The notes: generated by a model not told the origin, from the letters alone. DNA of 64,000 bases from Gammaproteobacteria bacterium (GCA_019634835.1 JAHCAO010000001.1:124001-188000); one strand, 5' to 3'. Shown: positions 43,747 to 53,530, counted from the first letter of the stretch. A program made the numbers and translations.

Positions 43747-45424
43747 GCACGTACTTCTCTTCGATTTCATGCCTCACATCACCAACATGTGGTGGCGTAG
43801 AAAAACTATGATAGGGAGGTGGTGAGTCTAAAGTCCACTCCAAGCCATGCGAACCTTCCCACACTCTACCATCAGCTCGTTCCCCTTTGCCAAACATAGT
43901 AGCAAGAACATTATATAAAAATAGCAATTGAGAGAAACCTAATATAAAAGCACCCACTGTAGCAACCATATTAAACTCGGTATACTGGACAGCATAATCC
44001 GTAATACGCCGCGGCATACCAGCCAACCCTAAGAAGTGCATTGGAAAAAAAGTAACGTTGACACCAATCAAAGTAAGCCAAAAATGTAACTGTCCTAACT
44101 TTTCATTGTAGTAACGACCCGTCCATTTCGGCAGCCAATAATAAATAGCGCAAAAGATAGAAAGCAGTGCGCCGGCCACTAAGACATAATGGAAATGTGC
44201 TACAACAAAATAAGTATCTTGATATTGGTAGTCAGCAGGCACAATGGAAAGCATAAGGCCAGAAAAACCACCAATAGTAAATAACACAACGAATGCAATG
44301 GCAAACAACATGGGTGTTTCAAATGTCAATGATCCACGCCACATAGTTCCAACCCAATTAAAAACTTTAATTCCTGTAGGAACGGCAATTAACATAGTGA
44401 TGTACATGAAATAAAGCTGAGTACCTACTGCCATGCCCGCCGTAAACATATGATGCCCCCATACAATGTATGAGAGAAATGCAATTGCCGCCACCGCACC
44501 CACCATGAATTCATAACCAAATAGTCGCTTGCGAGCAAACGTTGGGATGACTTCTGAAATAATGCCAAATGCAGGAAGAATCATGATGTATACTTCCGGA
44601 TGACCAAAGAACCAGAACAAATGCTGGTACATGACCGGGTCACCACCACCTGCCGCATTAAAAAAGCTAGTGCCAAAGTGGCGGTCAAACAAAATCATTG
44701 TGACCACACCAGCCAGCACAGGCATAGCACCAATGAGTAAAAATGCCGTAATAAACCAAGTCCAAACAAACAAAGGCATTCTCATCCACGTCATACCAGG
44801 TGCACGCAGATTAATAATGGTGGCAATAATATTGATCGCACCAAGCACCGATGAAATACCCATTAAATGAATGCCCACAATAAGGTAATCTGTGCTAGGT
44901 GGCCCATAAGTAGAAGATAAGGGCGCGTACAAAGTCCAACCAAAATTTGGCCCACCGCCCGCCATAAATAAAGATGAAATCAAAAGAGTGAATGCAAATG
45001 GCAGTATCCAAAAACTCCAGTTATTTAGTCGTGGCAACGCCATATCGGGCGCACCAATCATCAAAGGTACCATCCAGTTTGCCAGCCCAACAAAAGCCGG
45101 CATGATGACACCAAACACCATGACAAGACCATGCACTGTGACTAAGACATTATAAAAATTTGGATCAAAATAATGTGCTCCAGGTTGGAAGAGCTGCAAT
45201 CGAATTAATAACGCCATTCCCCCACCTAAAAAAAGCATGATCAAGCTAAATAATAAATAAAGCGTACCAATATCTTTATGGTTAGTCGTAAATAGCCATC
45301 CAAAAATCCATGATGAAATTCCATTCTTCATTGAATGGTGTGCCGGCGGCATATGTTCAACATGGCCGTGTGAGTGGCTATCATCATGGCCATGTGCGTG
45401 ATGATGATGTTCTTCGTGGGTCAT
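43736..45424 (-). CDS. ctaD: Cytochrome c oxidase subunit I with His-rich N-terminus
   Basis: The catalytic subunit of aa3-type oxidase. The core has HLFWFFGHPEVYIMILP (CuB region His and cross-linked Tyr) and YFVVAHFHYVLV (heme a and a3 His). The length is 562 aa. The N-terminus holds 13 His in its first 30 residues (MTHEEHHHHAHGHDDSHSHG and on), unusual for this subunit and perhaps used to hold metal. GGAG lies 8 bp upstream of the start. Between ctaC and ctaG in the operon. Confidence 0.94.
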   Translation of the reverse strand: MTHEEHHHHAHGHDDSHSHGHVEHMPPAHHSMKNGISSWIFGWLFTTNHKDIGTLYLLFSLIMLFLGGGMALLIRLQLFQPGAHYFDPNFYNVLVTVHGLVMVFGVIMPAFVGLANWMVPLMIGAPDMALPRLNNWSFWILPFAFTLLISSLFMAGGGPNFGWTLYAPLSSTYGPPSTDYLIVGIHLMGISSVLGAINIIATIINLRAPGMTWMRMPLFVWTWFITAFLLIGAMPVLAGVVTMILFDRHFGTSFFNAAGGGDPVMYQHLFWFFGHPEVYIMILPAFGIISEVIPTFARKRLFGYEFMVGAVAAIAFLSYIVWGHHMFTAGMAVGTQLYFMYITMLIAVPTGIKVFNWVGTMWRGSLTFETPMLFAIAFVVLFTIGGFSGLMLSIVPADYQYQDTYFVVAHFHYVLVAGALLSIFCAIYYWLPKWTGRYYNEKLGQLHFWLTLIGVNVTFFPMHFLGLAGMPRRITDYAVQYTEFNMVATVGAFILGFSQLLFLYNVLATMFGKGERADGRVWEGSHGLEWTLDSPPPYHSFSTPPHVGDVRHEIEEKYVHVE

Positions 45425-45438
45425 GGTTTTGCTCCGTA

Positions 45439-47082
45439 TTATTTGTTGTTTTGACCTTGTTGACGCGCAGCTTTAATTTGCTCTGGCGTTACCAGCGTGC
45501 CAGTATCATTACCCCATGCATTTCTTTCATAGGTAATAACATCAGCAAGATCTTGATCGCTAAGTTGATCTCTAAATGCCACCATCGCGGTACCTTGTTT
45601 ACCACTCATCACAAAGTTAATGTGATCAGACGCAGGGCCTGTTGCGATTTTACTTCCTTTCAGCGCTGGGAAGGTTGGAGGCATCCCTAAACCAGTCGGC
45701 TGATGGCAAGCAGCACACATACTCAAGTAAATTTTCTCACCACGCACTATCGCCTCTTTCAAAGCATCCGCCGTTGATACCGCTGCAGTGGGCGCTACTG
45801 CTGGAACCTCTGTGGATACAGAAGGAGAAGCTGATGCTGGTGCCGACACTGGCGGTGCTGTGGCTGGAGTTGGTATTGCTACATCAGGCGGAGTCTCTGG
45901 CGATGATGGTGGCGGTACCGGTGCTGCTCCAGCAGCTAACGGCTTAGTAGCTAAGGCTTCATCCAAACTCTTACCATCACGCAATGCTTTCATTTGAATC
46001 GGTTGCACTATCGTACCAGTATTATTACCAAAGGCATTTCTTTCATAGGTAATAACAGATGCTAAGTCAACATCAGTCAACTGATTCTTAAATGCCTGCA
46101 TCGCCGTACCACTTTTACCATTTTCAACAATATCGATATGATCTTTAATCGGACCTGTTGTAATTTTACTGCCTTTCAGGGCAGGAAAAGTGGGTGGCAT
46201 GCCAACACCGCCTGGTTGATGGCAAGCAACACAAATCGTGTTATAAGTACTTTCGCCATGGGCCATGAGTTCTTGCATAGTCCATTCTCTATTGATATCT
46301 ACTTCCGCTCCAGTGGCTTGGCCTTTTTGTTTAGCAACCCAATCTTTATAACCTTGTTCACTCATTGCCACTACAACAATAGGCATAAAAGCATGATTGA
46401 TGCCACAAAGCTCTGCGCATTGGCCGCGATACGTACCAGGCTTGTCGATGATCGTCCACGCTTCATTGATCAAACCACTAATCGCATCTCGCTTAACGGC
46501 AAGATCAGGTACCCACCAAGCATGATTGACATCATTTGAAGTAATAAGAAGCCGAATCTTTTTATGAACAGGAACAATTAAAGGATGATCAACCTCACGC
46601 AAATAATTTTCTGATTTTGGCGCTTGATTATGCATTTGACTATAAGGCGTAGAAAGATTACTAAAGAACTTAATCCCATCTTCTAAATATTCGTAATGCC
46701 ATTTCCACTGATAGCCAGTGATCTTAATGGTGATATCTTCTTGATCATAGTTATTCATGTTGAATAACACCTTGGTAGCAGGTATTGCCATCACCACCAA
46801 GATAAGTGCCGGAATAATAGTCCAAGTCACTTCCAACCAAGTATGGGAGTGAAAATTCGCTGGTTTTGCGCCTTTAGATTTACGATGGTAAATAATGGAG
46901 TAAAACATGGCGCTAAAGACCAAAGCACCTATTGCCACACAAATCCAAAAAATTGTCATGTGTAATTGATACACATCACGACTAATGGGAGAAACACCTT
47001 GAGTTAAATTCAAGGTAGTATCCGCATATGCCGCACTACTTGCGGCAAGTAAAGTAAACAAGGTAGATTGTATGCTTCGCAC
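45439..47082 (-). CDS. ctaC: Cytochrome c oxidase subunit II with two cytochrome c domains
   Basis: The 547-aa protein has a signal peptide (to about residue 20), two membrane helices, and a cupredoxin domain with the CuA site CAELCGINHAFM near residue 222. Two cytochrome c domains follow, with heme motifs CVACH (about 284) and CAACH (about 459), joined by an Ala/Pro/Ser-rich linker (residues 375-445). The two domains are closely alike (PGGVGMPPTFPALKGSKI against PTGLGMPPTFPALKGSKI). Subunit II thus carries two c hemes in tandem for electron entry. Confidence 0.93.
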   Translation of the reverse strand: MRSIQSTLFTLLAASSAAYADTTLNLTQGVSPISRDVYQLHMTIFWICVAIGALVFSAMFYSIIYHRKSKGAKPANFHSHTWLEVTWTIIPALILVVMAIPATKVLFNMNNYDQEDITIKITGYQWKWHYEYLEDGIKFFSNLSTPYSQMHNQAPKSENYLREVDHPLIVPVHKKIRLLITSNDVNHAWWVPDLAVKRDAISGLINEAWTIIDKPGTYRGQCAELCGINHAFMPIVVVAMSEQGYKDWVAKQKGQATGAEVDINREWTMQELMAHGESTYNTICVACHQPGGVGMPPTFPALKGSKITTGPIKDHIDIVENGKSGTAMQAFKNQLTDVDLASVITYERNAFGNNTGTIVQPIQMKALRDGKSLDEALATKPLAAGAAPVPPPSSPETPPDVAIPTPATAPPVSAPASASPSVSTEVPAVAPTAAVSTADALKEAIVRGEKIYLSMCAACHQPTGLGMPPTFPALKGSKIATGPASDHINFVMSGKQGTAMVAFRDQLSDQDLADVITYERNAWGNDTGTLVTPEQIKAARQQGQNNK

Positions 47083-47266
47083 GCTATCTCCTTCCGTGAG
47101 TGTTACGGTTAATAATCATCAGTAGCCATTTTCGCTAACCTCTCTAGAGCATCGAAGTGCGAAAAGACTTGTATTGTTTTGCGCACAAGCTAAGCTTGCG
47201 CTTACACTTGAATTGGCGAATTATAGCCACACTTTTGTATGATTAAAACCATGGGAATAAAAAAAT

Positions 47267-48190
47267 ATGCAGGAAATGAATAATAATGATGTTACCTCTA
47301 CCCTTGTACATGATCTTTTAAGAGAAAAAAGAGCTGACCGCCGCTGGAAAAATATCCGCTTTTTCCTTTTTTTTGCCTTATTTGCTTATGCAATTATCAG
47401 CTTATTTAAACATTTTGGCGGACCTAGTATTCCTACCACCTCAACAGGCAACCAATATGTTGCGCTCATCCGGCTTGATGGGATGATTGCACCAGGCCGA
47501 GATTTTTCCTCGGAACAAATCATGCCTACTTTACGCAATGCATTTTCTGATAAAAATGCATTAGGTGTCGTAATTGATATTAACTCGCCTGGTGGAACAC
47601 CCGTTCAAGCTTCTATCATTCATGATGCTATTCTTACCTATAAGAAAAAATATAATAAAAAAGTCATCATAGTCGGTGAAGATTTATTAACCTCCGGTGC
47701 TTATTTCGTTTCGGTGGCCGCAGATAAAATCTATGTTAACGCCAACACCATCACTGGCTCTGTTGGCGTCATTATGAAAGGATTTGGCTTTGTGGACGCG
47801 ATGAAAAAACTTGGGATTGAACGCCGTGTTTATACTGCCGGCACAGCCAAAGATCGTTTAGACCCCTTCTTGCCACAAAACCCAAGTGACTTAAAGAAAA
47901 TCGAAACAGTCATGACTGAAGTCCATCAAAACTTTGTCAATGCTGTGATGGAAGGACGTAAAGGTAAATTAAAAGCCGACCCTGCTACCCTATTTAATGG
48001 TGATTTTTGGTCGGGAGAAGCAGCAGTCAAGCTTGGTCTTGTTGATCATATTGGTAATCTCATGGAAGCAATGGCTATTGAATTCAACACCACTGAATAT
48101 AAAGAGTATAGCAGCACGTCCAATTTGTTCCGCATGCTGGGAGGACAATTAAATAGTGCATTCGATACATTATTTTACACGTATGCTTAG
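47267..48190 (+). CDS. sppA: Signal peptide peptidase SppA-like protease
   Basis: A 307-aa S49 family peptidase of the single-domain type with one N-terminal membrane helix (FFLFFALFAYAIISLF). The Ser nucleophile lies in LLTSGAYFVSVAADKIY, and the Lys base likely in AGTAKDRLDPF. It cuts signal peptide remnants in the inner membrane, facing the periplasm. An in-frame ATG at 47276 with AGGA close by is an alternative start. Divergent from the oxidase operon. Confidence 0.9.
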   Translation: MQEMNNNDVTSTLVHDLLREKRADRRWKNIRFFLFFALFAYAIISLFKHFGGPSIPTTSTGNQYVALIRLDGMIAPGRDFSSEQIMPTLRNAFSDKNALGVVIDINSPGGTPVQASIIHDAILTYKKKYNKKVIIVGEDLLTSGAYFVSVAADKIYVNANTITGSVGVIMKGFGFVDAMKKLGIERRVYTAGTAKDRLDPFLPQNPSDLKKIETVMTEVHQNFVNAVMEGRKGKLKADPATLFNGDFWSGEAAVKLGLVDHIGNLMEAMAIEFNTTEYKEYSSTSNLFRMLGGQLNSAFDTLFYTYA

Positions 48191-48238
48191 GGTTTATTGA
48201 TCAAGAGCATTAGTCACAAGCTAAGCGAAGTCACCGTA

Positions 48239-48335
48239 CGTTCACAGGGGTAGTCATAGATAGAGTCCAAAAAAACGGAAGCTCTGCGATGTCGAAGCCA
48301 TGAAGGCTCGTTAAGATGGAAGCACGCGGAAGTTG
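48239..48335. repeat. Copy of the 19-kb element, left half only
   Basis: This stretch matches 19323-19405 with shared blocks cacaggggtagtcatag-like, aaaaacggaagctctgcgat, and gtcgaagccatgaaggc. Its complementary right arm is missing; a different long inverted repeat (48373-48602) follows. It is part of the 444-bp gene-free stretch 48191-48634. Confidence 0.8.
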
Positions 48336-48372
48336 TAGCGCCCGTTGTTGAAGCAATGATTGCATTTTAATT

Positions 48373-48602
48373 CCCCCATCCGCCCTTCGGGCACCTTCCC
48401 CCGTTGGGAAGGCTTCCTAACTAAATTTCACAATCGCTTCTCGAGAAGCTTTCTTAAGTTAGCCTCATATATGGATAAGGGCAGCAATGAGCGAGCGTTA
48501 ATTTAATGGCACTAACTTAAAGAAAGCTTCTAGAAAAGTTACCGCGAAACTCAGTTAGGAAGCCTTCCCAACGGAGGAAGGTGCCCGAAGGGCGGATGGG
48601 GG
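48373..48602. repeat. 50-bp inverted repeat with inner second stem
   Basis: Arms 48373-48422 and 48553-48602 pair at 49 of 50 positions (cccccatccgcccttcgggc and on). The pairing resumes inside: a second stem built on gaagctttctt and its complement lies between about 48440-48462 and 48511-48538. The element sits between the truncated 19-kb type repeat and the 3' end of the DUF2807 gene and could be a bidirectional terminator or a mobile MITE. Confidence 0.88.
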
Positions 48603-48634
48603 GAGTGCAAACATTCCAGATGGTTTGCAATACC

Positions 48635-49900
48635 TTATCCCTCTCCCTTAAAGTGCTTACTAGAATAAGGAAAAGTGAGCGCTTTTTCATTTTTAAAATT
48701 AGCCCTTGGCGTCACTGGAACCATCACCGGACAACTCTTCACTCTATAAGACCAAATTGGAATAACTGTGCCGTTGCCATTCACATGTTGAGACATGATA
48801 TTAGGTGTTCCAAAAAAGTAGACGCTACTATTCTCTGTGGCGGCGGCAAATATTTTATCGCTTGCAGCAATGTTAATATGCGCCGAATGATGAGCACGAA
48901 CATACGCCGTTGCTGCACACAAATCACGTGCGCCAACACAAGACGCCTTGAATGCATCTATATAAACATTTTGCGCTGCGCCTGCTAAGCCAACACGTAC
49001 CCTATCATACACATAAGCATAGAGATCGGTACTACTTAAATTGTAAGCATAAATGCGCACATTATTGTGTGCTTTAATCTCTCGAAGATTCACTATTCCA
49101 TTGATACCTATTTTTCCTCTCCCATCAGCATATATCTTAAGATTGTCGCTATTTGCCCCAATAACATTTATATCTGTTCTACCATGATGCATAATGGATC
49201 GAACACCGACATTACCACTCACATTAGTAATACCAGTACCTGCTGTTTTAATATCTAAGACCGGTGTATTTGCACCAAATATACTAATACAACCACGTCC
49301 AGTATTGATAACCGATTTTAAGTTCATCTTACCAGCCAGATAAACGTTACCACTTCCCCTCGAAACCACGCTCAAGTAATTACTACGCAATTGAATGCCC
49401 TCAACCGTTCCTCTACCCAACTGAACAAGACTATTCAACTGGTTAACGCCAATGCGTACAATAACTTGCCGAATACTACCAGACACTTTACGCACTTGAT
49501 CAACACACAGTGTATCTCCTTTCACTTGAACGATTGCTTGGCGAACTCCATCATTAGGACCATAGACATAAACACTATTGTTCCCATAAGTACCAAAGAT
49601 TTGAACTTGAAAGTCCCCATTTACTTTAATATTAGAAAAATTAGGCACCCGTACGCTCATTGTGCTTACTGCTTCTGAATATGAAGCATGACGGATAGTT
49701 TTTTCTGCCGCACTCGGGTCACCTGTCAAAAACCAACGGCTCGCACCACGTGTCCATTTATTAGGATTAGTATCCACTTCGCGCATCCAAGTTTCTTTAG
49801 TGAGATCCGTATTAAGAGTAGGATAGCGAGTAGGTGCTGTGCAGCTAACCAAAGCAAGGTAGGAAAGAAATATCAAGCCTATGGATAAATATCGTTTCAT
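48635..49900 (-). CDS. GIN-domain (DUF2807) lipoprotein
   Basis: A 421-aa lipoprotein with lipobox LALVSC (Cys21). Residues 75-330 contain repeated short beta strands (VQIFGTYGNNSVYVYGPND, LVQLGRGTVEGIQL, INTGRGCISIFG) typical of the auto-transporter adhesin head GIN (DUF2807) domain, a right-handed beta-helix-like fold. Likely at the outer membrane; role unknown. The C-terminus runs close to the neighbouring inverted repeat. Confidence 0.8.
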   Translation of the reverse strand: MKRYLSIGLIFLSYLALVSCTAPTRYPTLNTDLTKETWMREVDTNPNKWTRGASRWFLTGDPSAAEKTIRHASYSEAVSTMSVRVPNFSNIKVNGDFQVQIFGTYGNNSVYVYGPNDGVRQAIVQVKGDTLCVDQVRKVSGSIRQVIVRIGVNQLNSLVQLGRGTVEGIQLRSNYLSVVSRGSGNVYLAGKMNLKSVINTGRGCISIFGANTPVLDIKTAGTGITNVSGNVGVRSIMHHGRTDINVIGANSDNLKIYADGRGKIGINGIVNLREIKAHNNVRIYAYNLSSTDLYAYVYDRVRVGLAGAAQNVYIDAFKASCVGARDLCAATAYVRAHHSAHINIAASDKIFAAATENSSVYFFGTPNIMSQHVNGNGTVIPIWSYRVKSCPVMVPVTPRANFKNEKALTFPYSSKHFKGEG

Positions 49901-49916
49901 GATTATCCTTTTGGTA

Positions 49917-50083
49917 AATGTTCGGTGATAGCAGTCTCTAAGCAGATTTGCCCTTTTTATTTTTATATGAGGAGAAGTGGACAGGAGTCCACTTTAGCAA
50001 AAACCGGAAGGGAAACGTCTTTTGCGACCGAATATAAAAATAAAAAGGGCAAATCTGCTTAGAGACTGCTATCACCGAACATT
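49917..50083. repeat. 51-bp perfect inverted repeat element
   Basis: Arms 49917-49967 and 50033-50083 are perfect 51-bp complements (aatgttcggtgatagcagtc and on). The loop has a small stem AGTGGAC-agga-GTCCACT and the block aaaaaccggaag, like aaaaacggaag in the 19-kb and 48-kb elements. It lies between the DUF2807 gene and the BPL_N gene; the rest of the 392-bp gap (50084-50292) shows no gene or clear site. Confidence 0.92.
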
Positions 50084-50292
50084 GAATCCTTTTGCCGTTA
50101 TTCATTTGAAAAATTTATCATACGCGCTAACATAGTTCCAGCTAAAGACTTTAAGGCTCACCCAAAACACTTAAAAAACGCCCTCCAACCATATTGACAA
50201 ACCGACCGAATTGTGCAAAAATAATCCAATTTATGTTATTAGATTAAGAGTTAACTTTAGAAGCCCTAAATGACTAACTGAGAGGTACCAAA

Positions 50293-51198
50293 ATGGCCGC
50301 ATCCACCAAAGTTTTTATTTATAATGCTCAAGGCGCAGATCAAGAATCTGTTAATGACCTAAAAGAATTATTTACAACGAGCAAAAAAATATTTCCTCAT
50401 TCGCCGGATGTTCAAGAAAACGATTTTAATTTTAACTTATCTGGTTTGTCCAACCCAACTTTTGTTGTTCCTGGCGGCTCCTCCATGTGGATAGGCATCG
50501 CTATAAAACCAGTGACGGATAAAATAAAGTTTGATTTAGATGGAAACTTTAATTACGTGGGCATATGTGCAGGCGCATTTATTGGGACAGAAAATGCTTA
50601 CCTTTCGCATGCTAACCATACGCTAAATCTCAATTCAACATTCAATGAGCCGTCTTTTTTATATACGACGCAAGAAATAAAAACAAATTTAGCAATAATT
50701 TCCGACTACGAAGCAGCGGGCGCATTTTATCCCAACGACAGCCATATCAATACTCCTCAAAAAAAGATGTACATGCCTTATCGTGTTAATTTATCATTAC
50801 AACATAGCAATCAAAGACTAGAGCAATTATACGTTGCCGGACCAGGATTCATTCCTCTCGCTAAGCAATCATCAGAACAACCATCCGAAGTAGTTGCCAC
50901 TTATGCTGATCGTGAAAGTTACACATTAAATTACAATAAAACAACAACAAAGACCATGGACTCTCTTCCTGCCATGATAAGAAAAAAACCTCAAGGGAAA
51001 CAGGGCGGTATATTTTTATCTGGTACACATATTGAAACCTGTGTTAAAGGCAGCAAACTATTGAAATTTTTTGAAACTAGCACTAAAGATGGCGCATCAC
51101 TAAGCAAGACAGATTATGAAACGTTAGAAAACGAACAAGACAAAGCAAGAGATATTGTAGAATCTTTATTGGGAAAAACTTTAAATAAAGCAGGATAG
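50293..51198 (+). CDS. BPL_N-domain protein (amidotransferase-like fold)
   Basis: The 301-aa protein shows the biotin-protein ligase N-terminal (BPL_N) pattern: VPGGSSMWIG, YVGICAGAFIG with a Cys at the nucleophile elbow as in class I amidotransferase folds, and KQGGIFLSGTHIE near residue 240. No signal peptide. The family occurs as the N-terminal domain of yeast biotin ligase and as separate bacterial proteins of unknown function. Full biotin synthesis genes lie 8 kb away, but no link is shown. GAGAGG is close upstream. Confidence 0.72.
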   Translation: MAASTKVFIYNAQGADQESVNDLKELFTTSKKIFPHSPDVQENDFNFNLSGLSNPTFVVPGGSSMWIGIAIKPVTDKIKFDLDGNFNYVGICAGAFIGTENAYLSHANHTLNLNSTFNEPSFLYTTQEIKTNLAIISDYEAAGAFYPNDSHINTPQKKMYMPYRVNLSLQHSNQRLEQLYVAGPGFIPLAKQSSEQPSEVVATYADRESYTLNYNKTTTKTMDSLPAMIRKKPQGKQGGIFLSGTHIETCVKGSKLLKFFETSTKDGASLSKTDYETLENEQDKARDIVESLLGKTLNKAG

Positions 51199-51201
51199 AA
51201 A

Positions 51202-52809
51202 TCATGAAAGAAAAGTTTTATTTAAGAGATAGAGATATCCTGGAACGATTCGTTTGTCTTGCGTGCGAATAGAAATAGACTGGTAACTAAGAATATCAAA
51301 TTTATTATCCACAATCAGACTCTCAAGGTAATTTTTACTGTGTGCAAAACGACCTGACTTTGTCATCTCATAATTCCTCGGGCCGCCAACCTCAACATTA
51401 AATACAAATATTCCATTCAAGCGAAGTATATTACTAACAGCAGAAAAAACAGTTGAGAGATCACCGTAATAAACCAACACATCACCCGCTAAAATGATGT
51501 CATATGTTTGGGTCTGAGTATTTAAAAAAGAAAGTATGTCAGCGTGTATCAAATCATCATAAATATTTTTTTTCGCAGCCACCGCAAGCATCTTCTCTGA
51601 AATATCAACTCCAACGAGAAAGCGAGCATCTGGTTTAAACCGCTCACCACATAGTCCTGTTCCACAACCAAGATCAAGGATGTCCCATTTTTTAGCCATC
51701 AAGTTAGCTTTTTCATTCGCCAGTTGATACATCAACACCGGCACTTGATAATTCAAATACTGTGTCATATGCGCATCGTAATAATCAGCGTAAGAATCAA
51801 ATAAAGAACGAATATATTCGGGCGGAGACAATGCCAAATCCTGATCATGCGTCAGTATATTAATAATATGCTGTATCGACCGATCAGTCGGCTGCAGCCG
51901 TAAAGCTCCACGAAAATGCATTAGTGCGTAGTCTGGCTGCTTAATCGATAAATATGCAACAGCCAAGTTATTATGTACTTCAAATAAATTAGGATCGACA
52001 CTTAATGCACGTGAATAAAACTCTATCGCCGCCTTCGTTTGTCCCTGCTGCATACTAATCACACCAAGATTAAAAAGAACTTGAAAATCATTTGACATTA
52101 AATCCAAAGCTTTTAGGTAATGAGTCTTCGCATGATCCAGCCAGCCAAGCTTTAAATAACAAGTTGCCAAATTGGTTTGAGTTTCAAAATGAAAAGGATG
52201 TGCACGCTCAATGATATCAAATTGTTCAATGGCTGCTTGATACTGATCTTGCTGCATGAACAAACAGGCTAATTGAAACCTTCCCATGGCATGCTGCGGA
52301 GACAATTCAATCAATGCCTTGTACGCATTCATGGCTTCTTCATAGCGTTTTGACTTAGTTAATGCGAGACCCAGGTTGTAATAAGCGTCCAGATAGTCAG
52401 GCTGTATTTCTATCGCTGCGTGATAAGAGTTAATGGCATCAGACCATGCTTCTTGTGCAAAATAAACCGTTCCCAAATTATTAAACGCAGCAGAAAAATG
52501 AGGATCCAAACGAATCACATTTTTCAATATTTTCACTGCATCATTGAATAACCCTTTTGCTTTTAAAATATTTGCAAGATGTAAACACAATGTCACATGA
52601 TCAGGGCTTAATTTAAGAGCATCTTCCAGATATTTCTGCGCATTATCTAGCTCTCCCATTTCAGCATACAGCATCGCTAACCCATGCATAATTGTCACAT
52701 CACAGGGATATTCGTCGAGTAAAATAAGATACCCAGACTCTGCATCTTCCAAGCGACCCGCCAAATGTAATTGCTGAATATCAGCAATTGTTAGCAGTTT
52801 TTTATTCAT
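51202..52809 (-). CDS. TPR protein with C-terminal methyltransferase domain
   Basis: A 535-aa protein. Residues 1-310 are about eight tetratricopeptide repeats (AAFNNLGTVYFAQEAWSDAI, AYYNLGLALTKSKRYEEAM), and about residues 370-500 a class I SAM methyltransferase (LDLGCGTGLCGE, VGVDISEKML). The TPR part probably binds a partner or the substrate. It follows the small secreted gene upstream with 5 bp between, so they are probably one unit. Confidence 0.85.
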   Translation of the reverse strand: MNKKLLTIADIQQLHLAGRLEDAESGYLILLDEYPCDVTIMHGLAMLYAEMGELDNAQKYLEDALKLSPDHVTLCLHLANILKAKGLFNDAVKILKNVIRLDPHFSAAFNNLGTVYFAQEAWSDAINSYHAAIEIQPDYLDAYYNLGLALTKSKRYEEAMNAYKALIELSPQHAMGRFQLACLFMQQDQYQAAIEQFDIIERAHPFHFETQTNLATCYLKLGWLDHAKTHYLKALDLMSNDFQVLFNLGVISMQQGQTKAAIEFYSRALSVDPNLFEVHNNLAVAYLSIKQPDYALMHFRGALRLQPTDRSIQHIINILTHDQDLALSPPEYIRSLFDSYADYYDAHMTQYLNYQVPVLMYQLANEKANLMAKKWDILDLGCGTGLCGERFKPDARFLVGVDISEKMLAVAAKKNIYDDLIHADILSFLNTQTQTYDIILAGDVLVYYGDLSTVFSAVSNILRLNGIFVFNVEVGGPRNYEMTKSGRFAHSKNYLESLIVDNKFDILSYQSISIRTQDKRIVPGYLYLLNKTFLS

Positions 52810-52814
52810 AGCTC

Positions 52815-53351
52815 CTAATTACATTTTCTTTTAACAAATTCCATTGAGCCATTAATCACTTTACCTTGAAGCAGTGAATCCCCTGTTATCTGAACAACGC
52901 CTGCCTTACCGTCAAACAACACCGATCCTGTAATGATTGAGCCACATTGTAACTGTAAATAGGGATTTTTTTGTTCAGAAGTTATCGTCATCAGTCCATT
53001 TATCTTTGAATTATTCAAAATAATATTATGTGACTCGACTGCAACACCTTTTTTAAATTCCACACGATCTGCGTAAAGCGAACCTACTATTTTTACTGCT
53101 CCACTGACTTGGGACACTTTTAGATCAGTAGAACCTTCAATCAACATACCTCGCACAAAAATGTTCTCCGCTTGTAATGACCCCGTCACTTTAATGTCCC
53201 CATTAACAGTAGTTTGTTTCATGACAGTAGGCCCATAACAAACAACAGAAGAAACCGTCTCTTTACCAAAATTACACACTCCAAAGCCAGTATACGCGTA
53301 AGCAGAATTCATAAAAATGGCAATAACTCCTAAAAATATTACTATCTTCAT
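52815..53351 (-). CDS. Secreted beta-helix-like protein
   Basis: A 178-aa protein with a signal peptide (cleavage near AYA, residue 19). The mature part has short repeated strands (VNGDIKVTGSLQAENIFVRG, LKVSQVSGAVKIVGSLYADR), like a polymer-forming beta-helix, similar in style to bactofilin or the DUF2807 protein nearby. It has four Cys. Function unknown. Upstream of the TPR-methyltransferase gene. Confidence 0.65.
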   Translation of the reverse strand: MKIVIFLGVIAIFMNSAYAYTGFGVCNFGKETVSSVVCYGPTVMKQTTVNGDIKVTGSLQAENIFVRGMLIEGSTDLKVSQVSGAVKIVGSLYADRVEFKKGVAVESHNIILNNSKINGLMTITSEQKNPYLQLQCGSIITGSVLFDGKAGVVQITGDSLLQGKVINGSMEFVKRKCN

Positions 53352-53394
53352 TGCTACCCTCCTGGTCTAGTAAATATTCATTTGGTGATTTTTT

Positions 53395-53520
53395 TCTATC
53401 ACCAAACCATCGCTCATCAACTAACTCACTGAACCATCGTCTACGGGCTTATCCACCGCACCGTCGTACCGCAGCTTATCCGCGGTATCTAGATTACTTA
53501 ATTGATATAGTAGCAGAAAA
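53395..53520. repeat. Decayed copy of the TCGTACCGC-core repeat
   Basis: The 179-bp gap between the beta-helix gene and the FUSC gene contains accgtcgtaccgcagcttat, ccgcggtatc and nearby blocks similar to the 11.7- and 18.2-kb elements. A short GGTGAT...ATCACC stem is at its left. The inverted ends seen in the other copies are not clear here. Confidence 0.5.
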
Positions 53521-53530
53521 ATATCTTTAT

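Noticed and set aside
45788-45997. Gly-rich plus-strand frame opposite ctaC
   Set aside because: It is the antisense of the Ala/Pro/Ser linker between the two heme domains.
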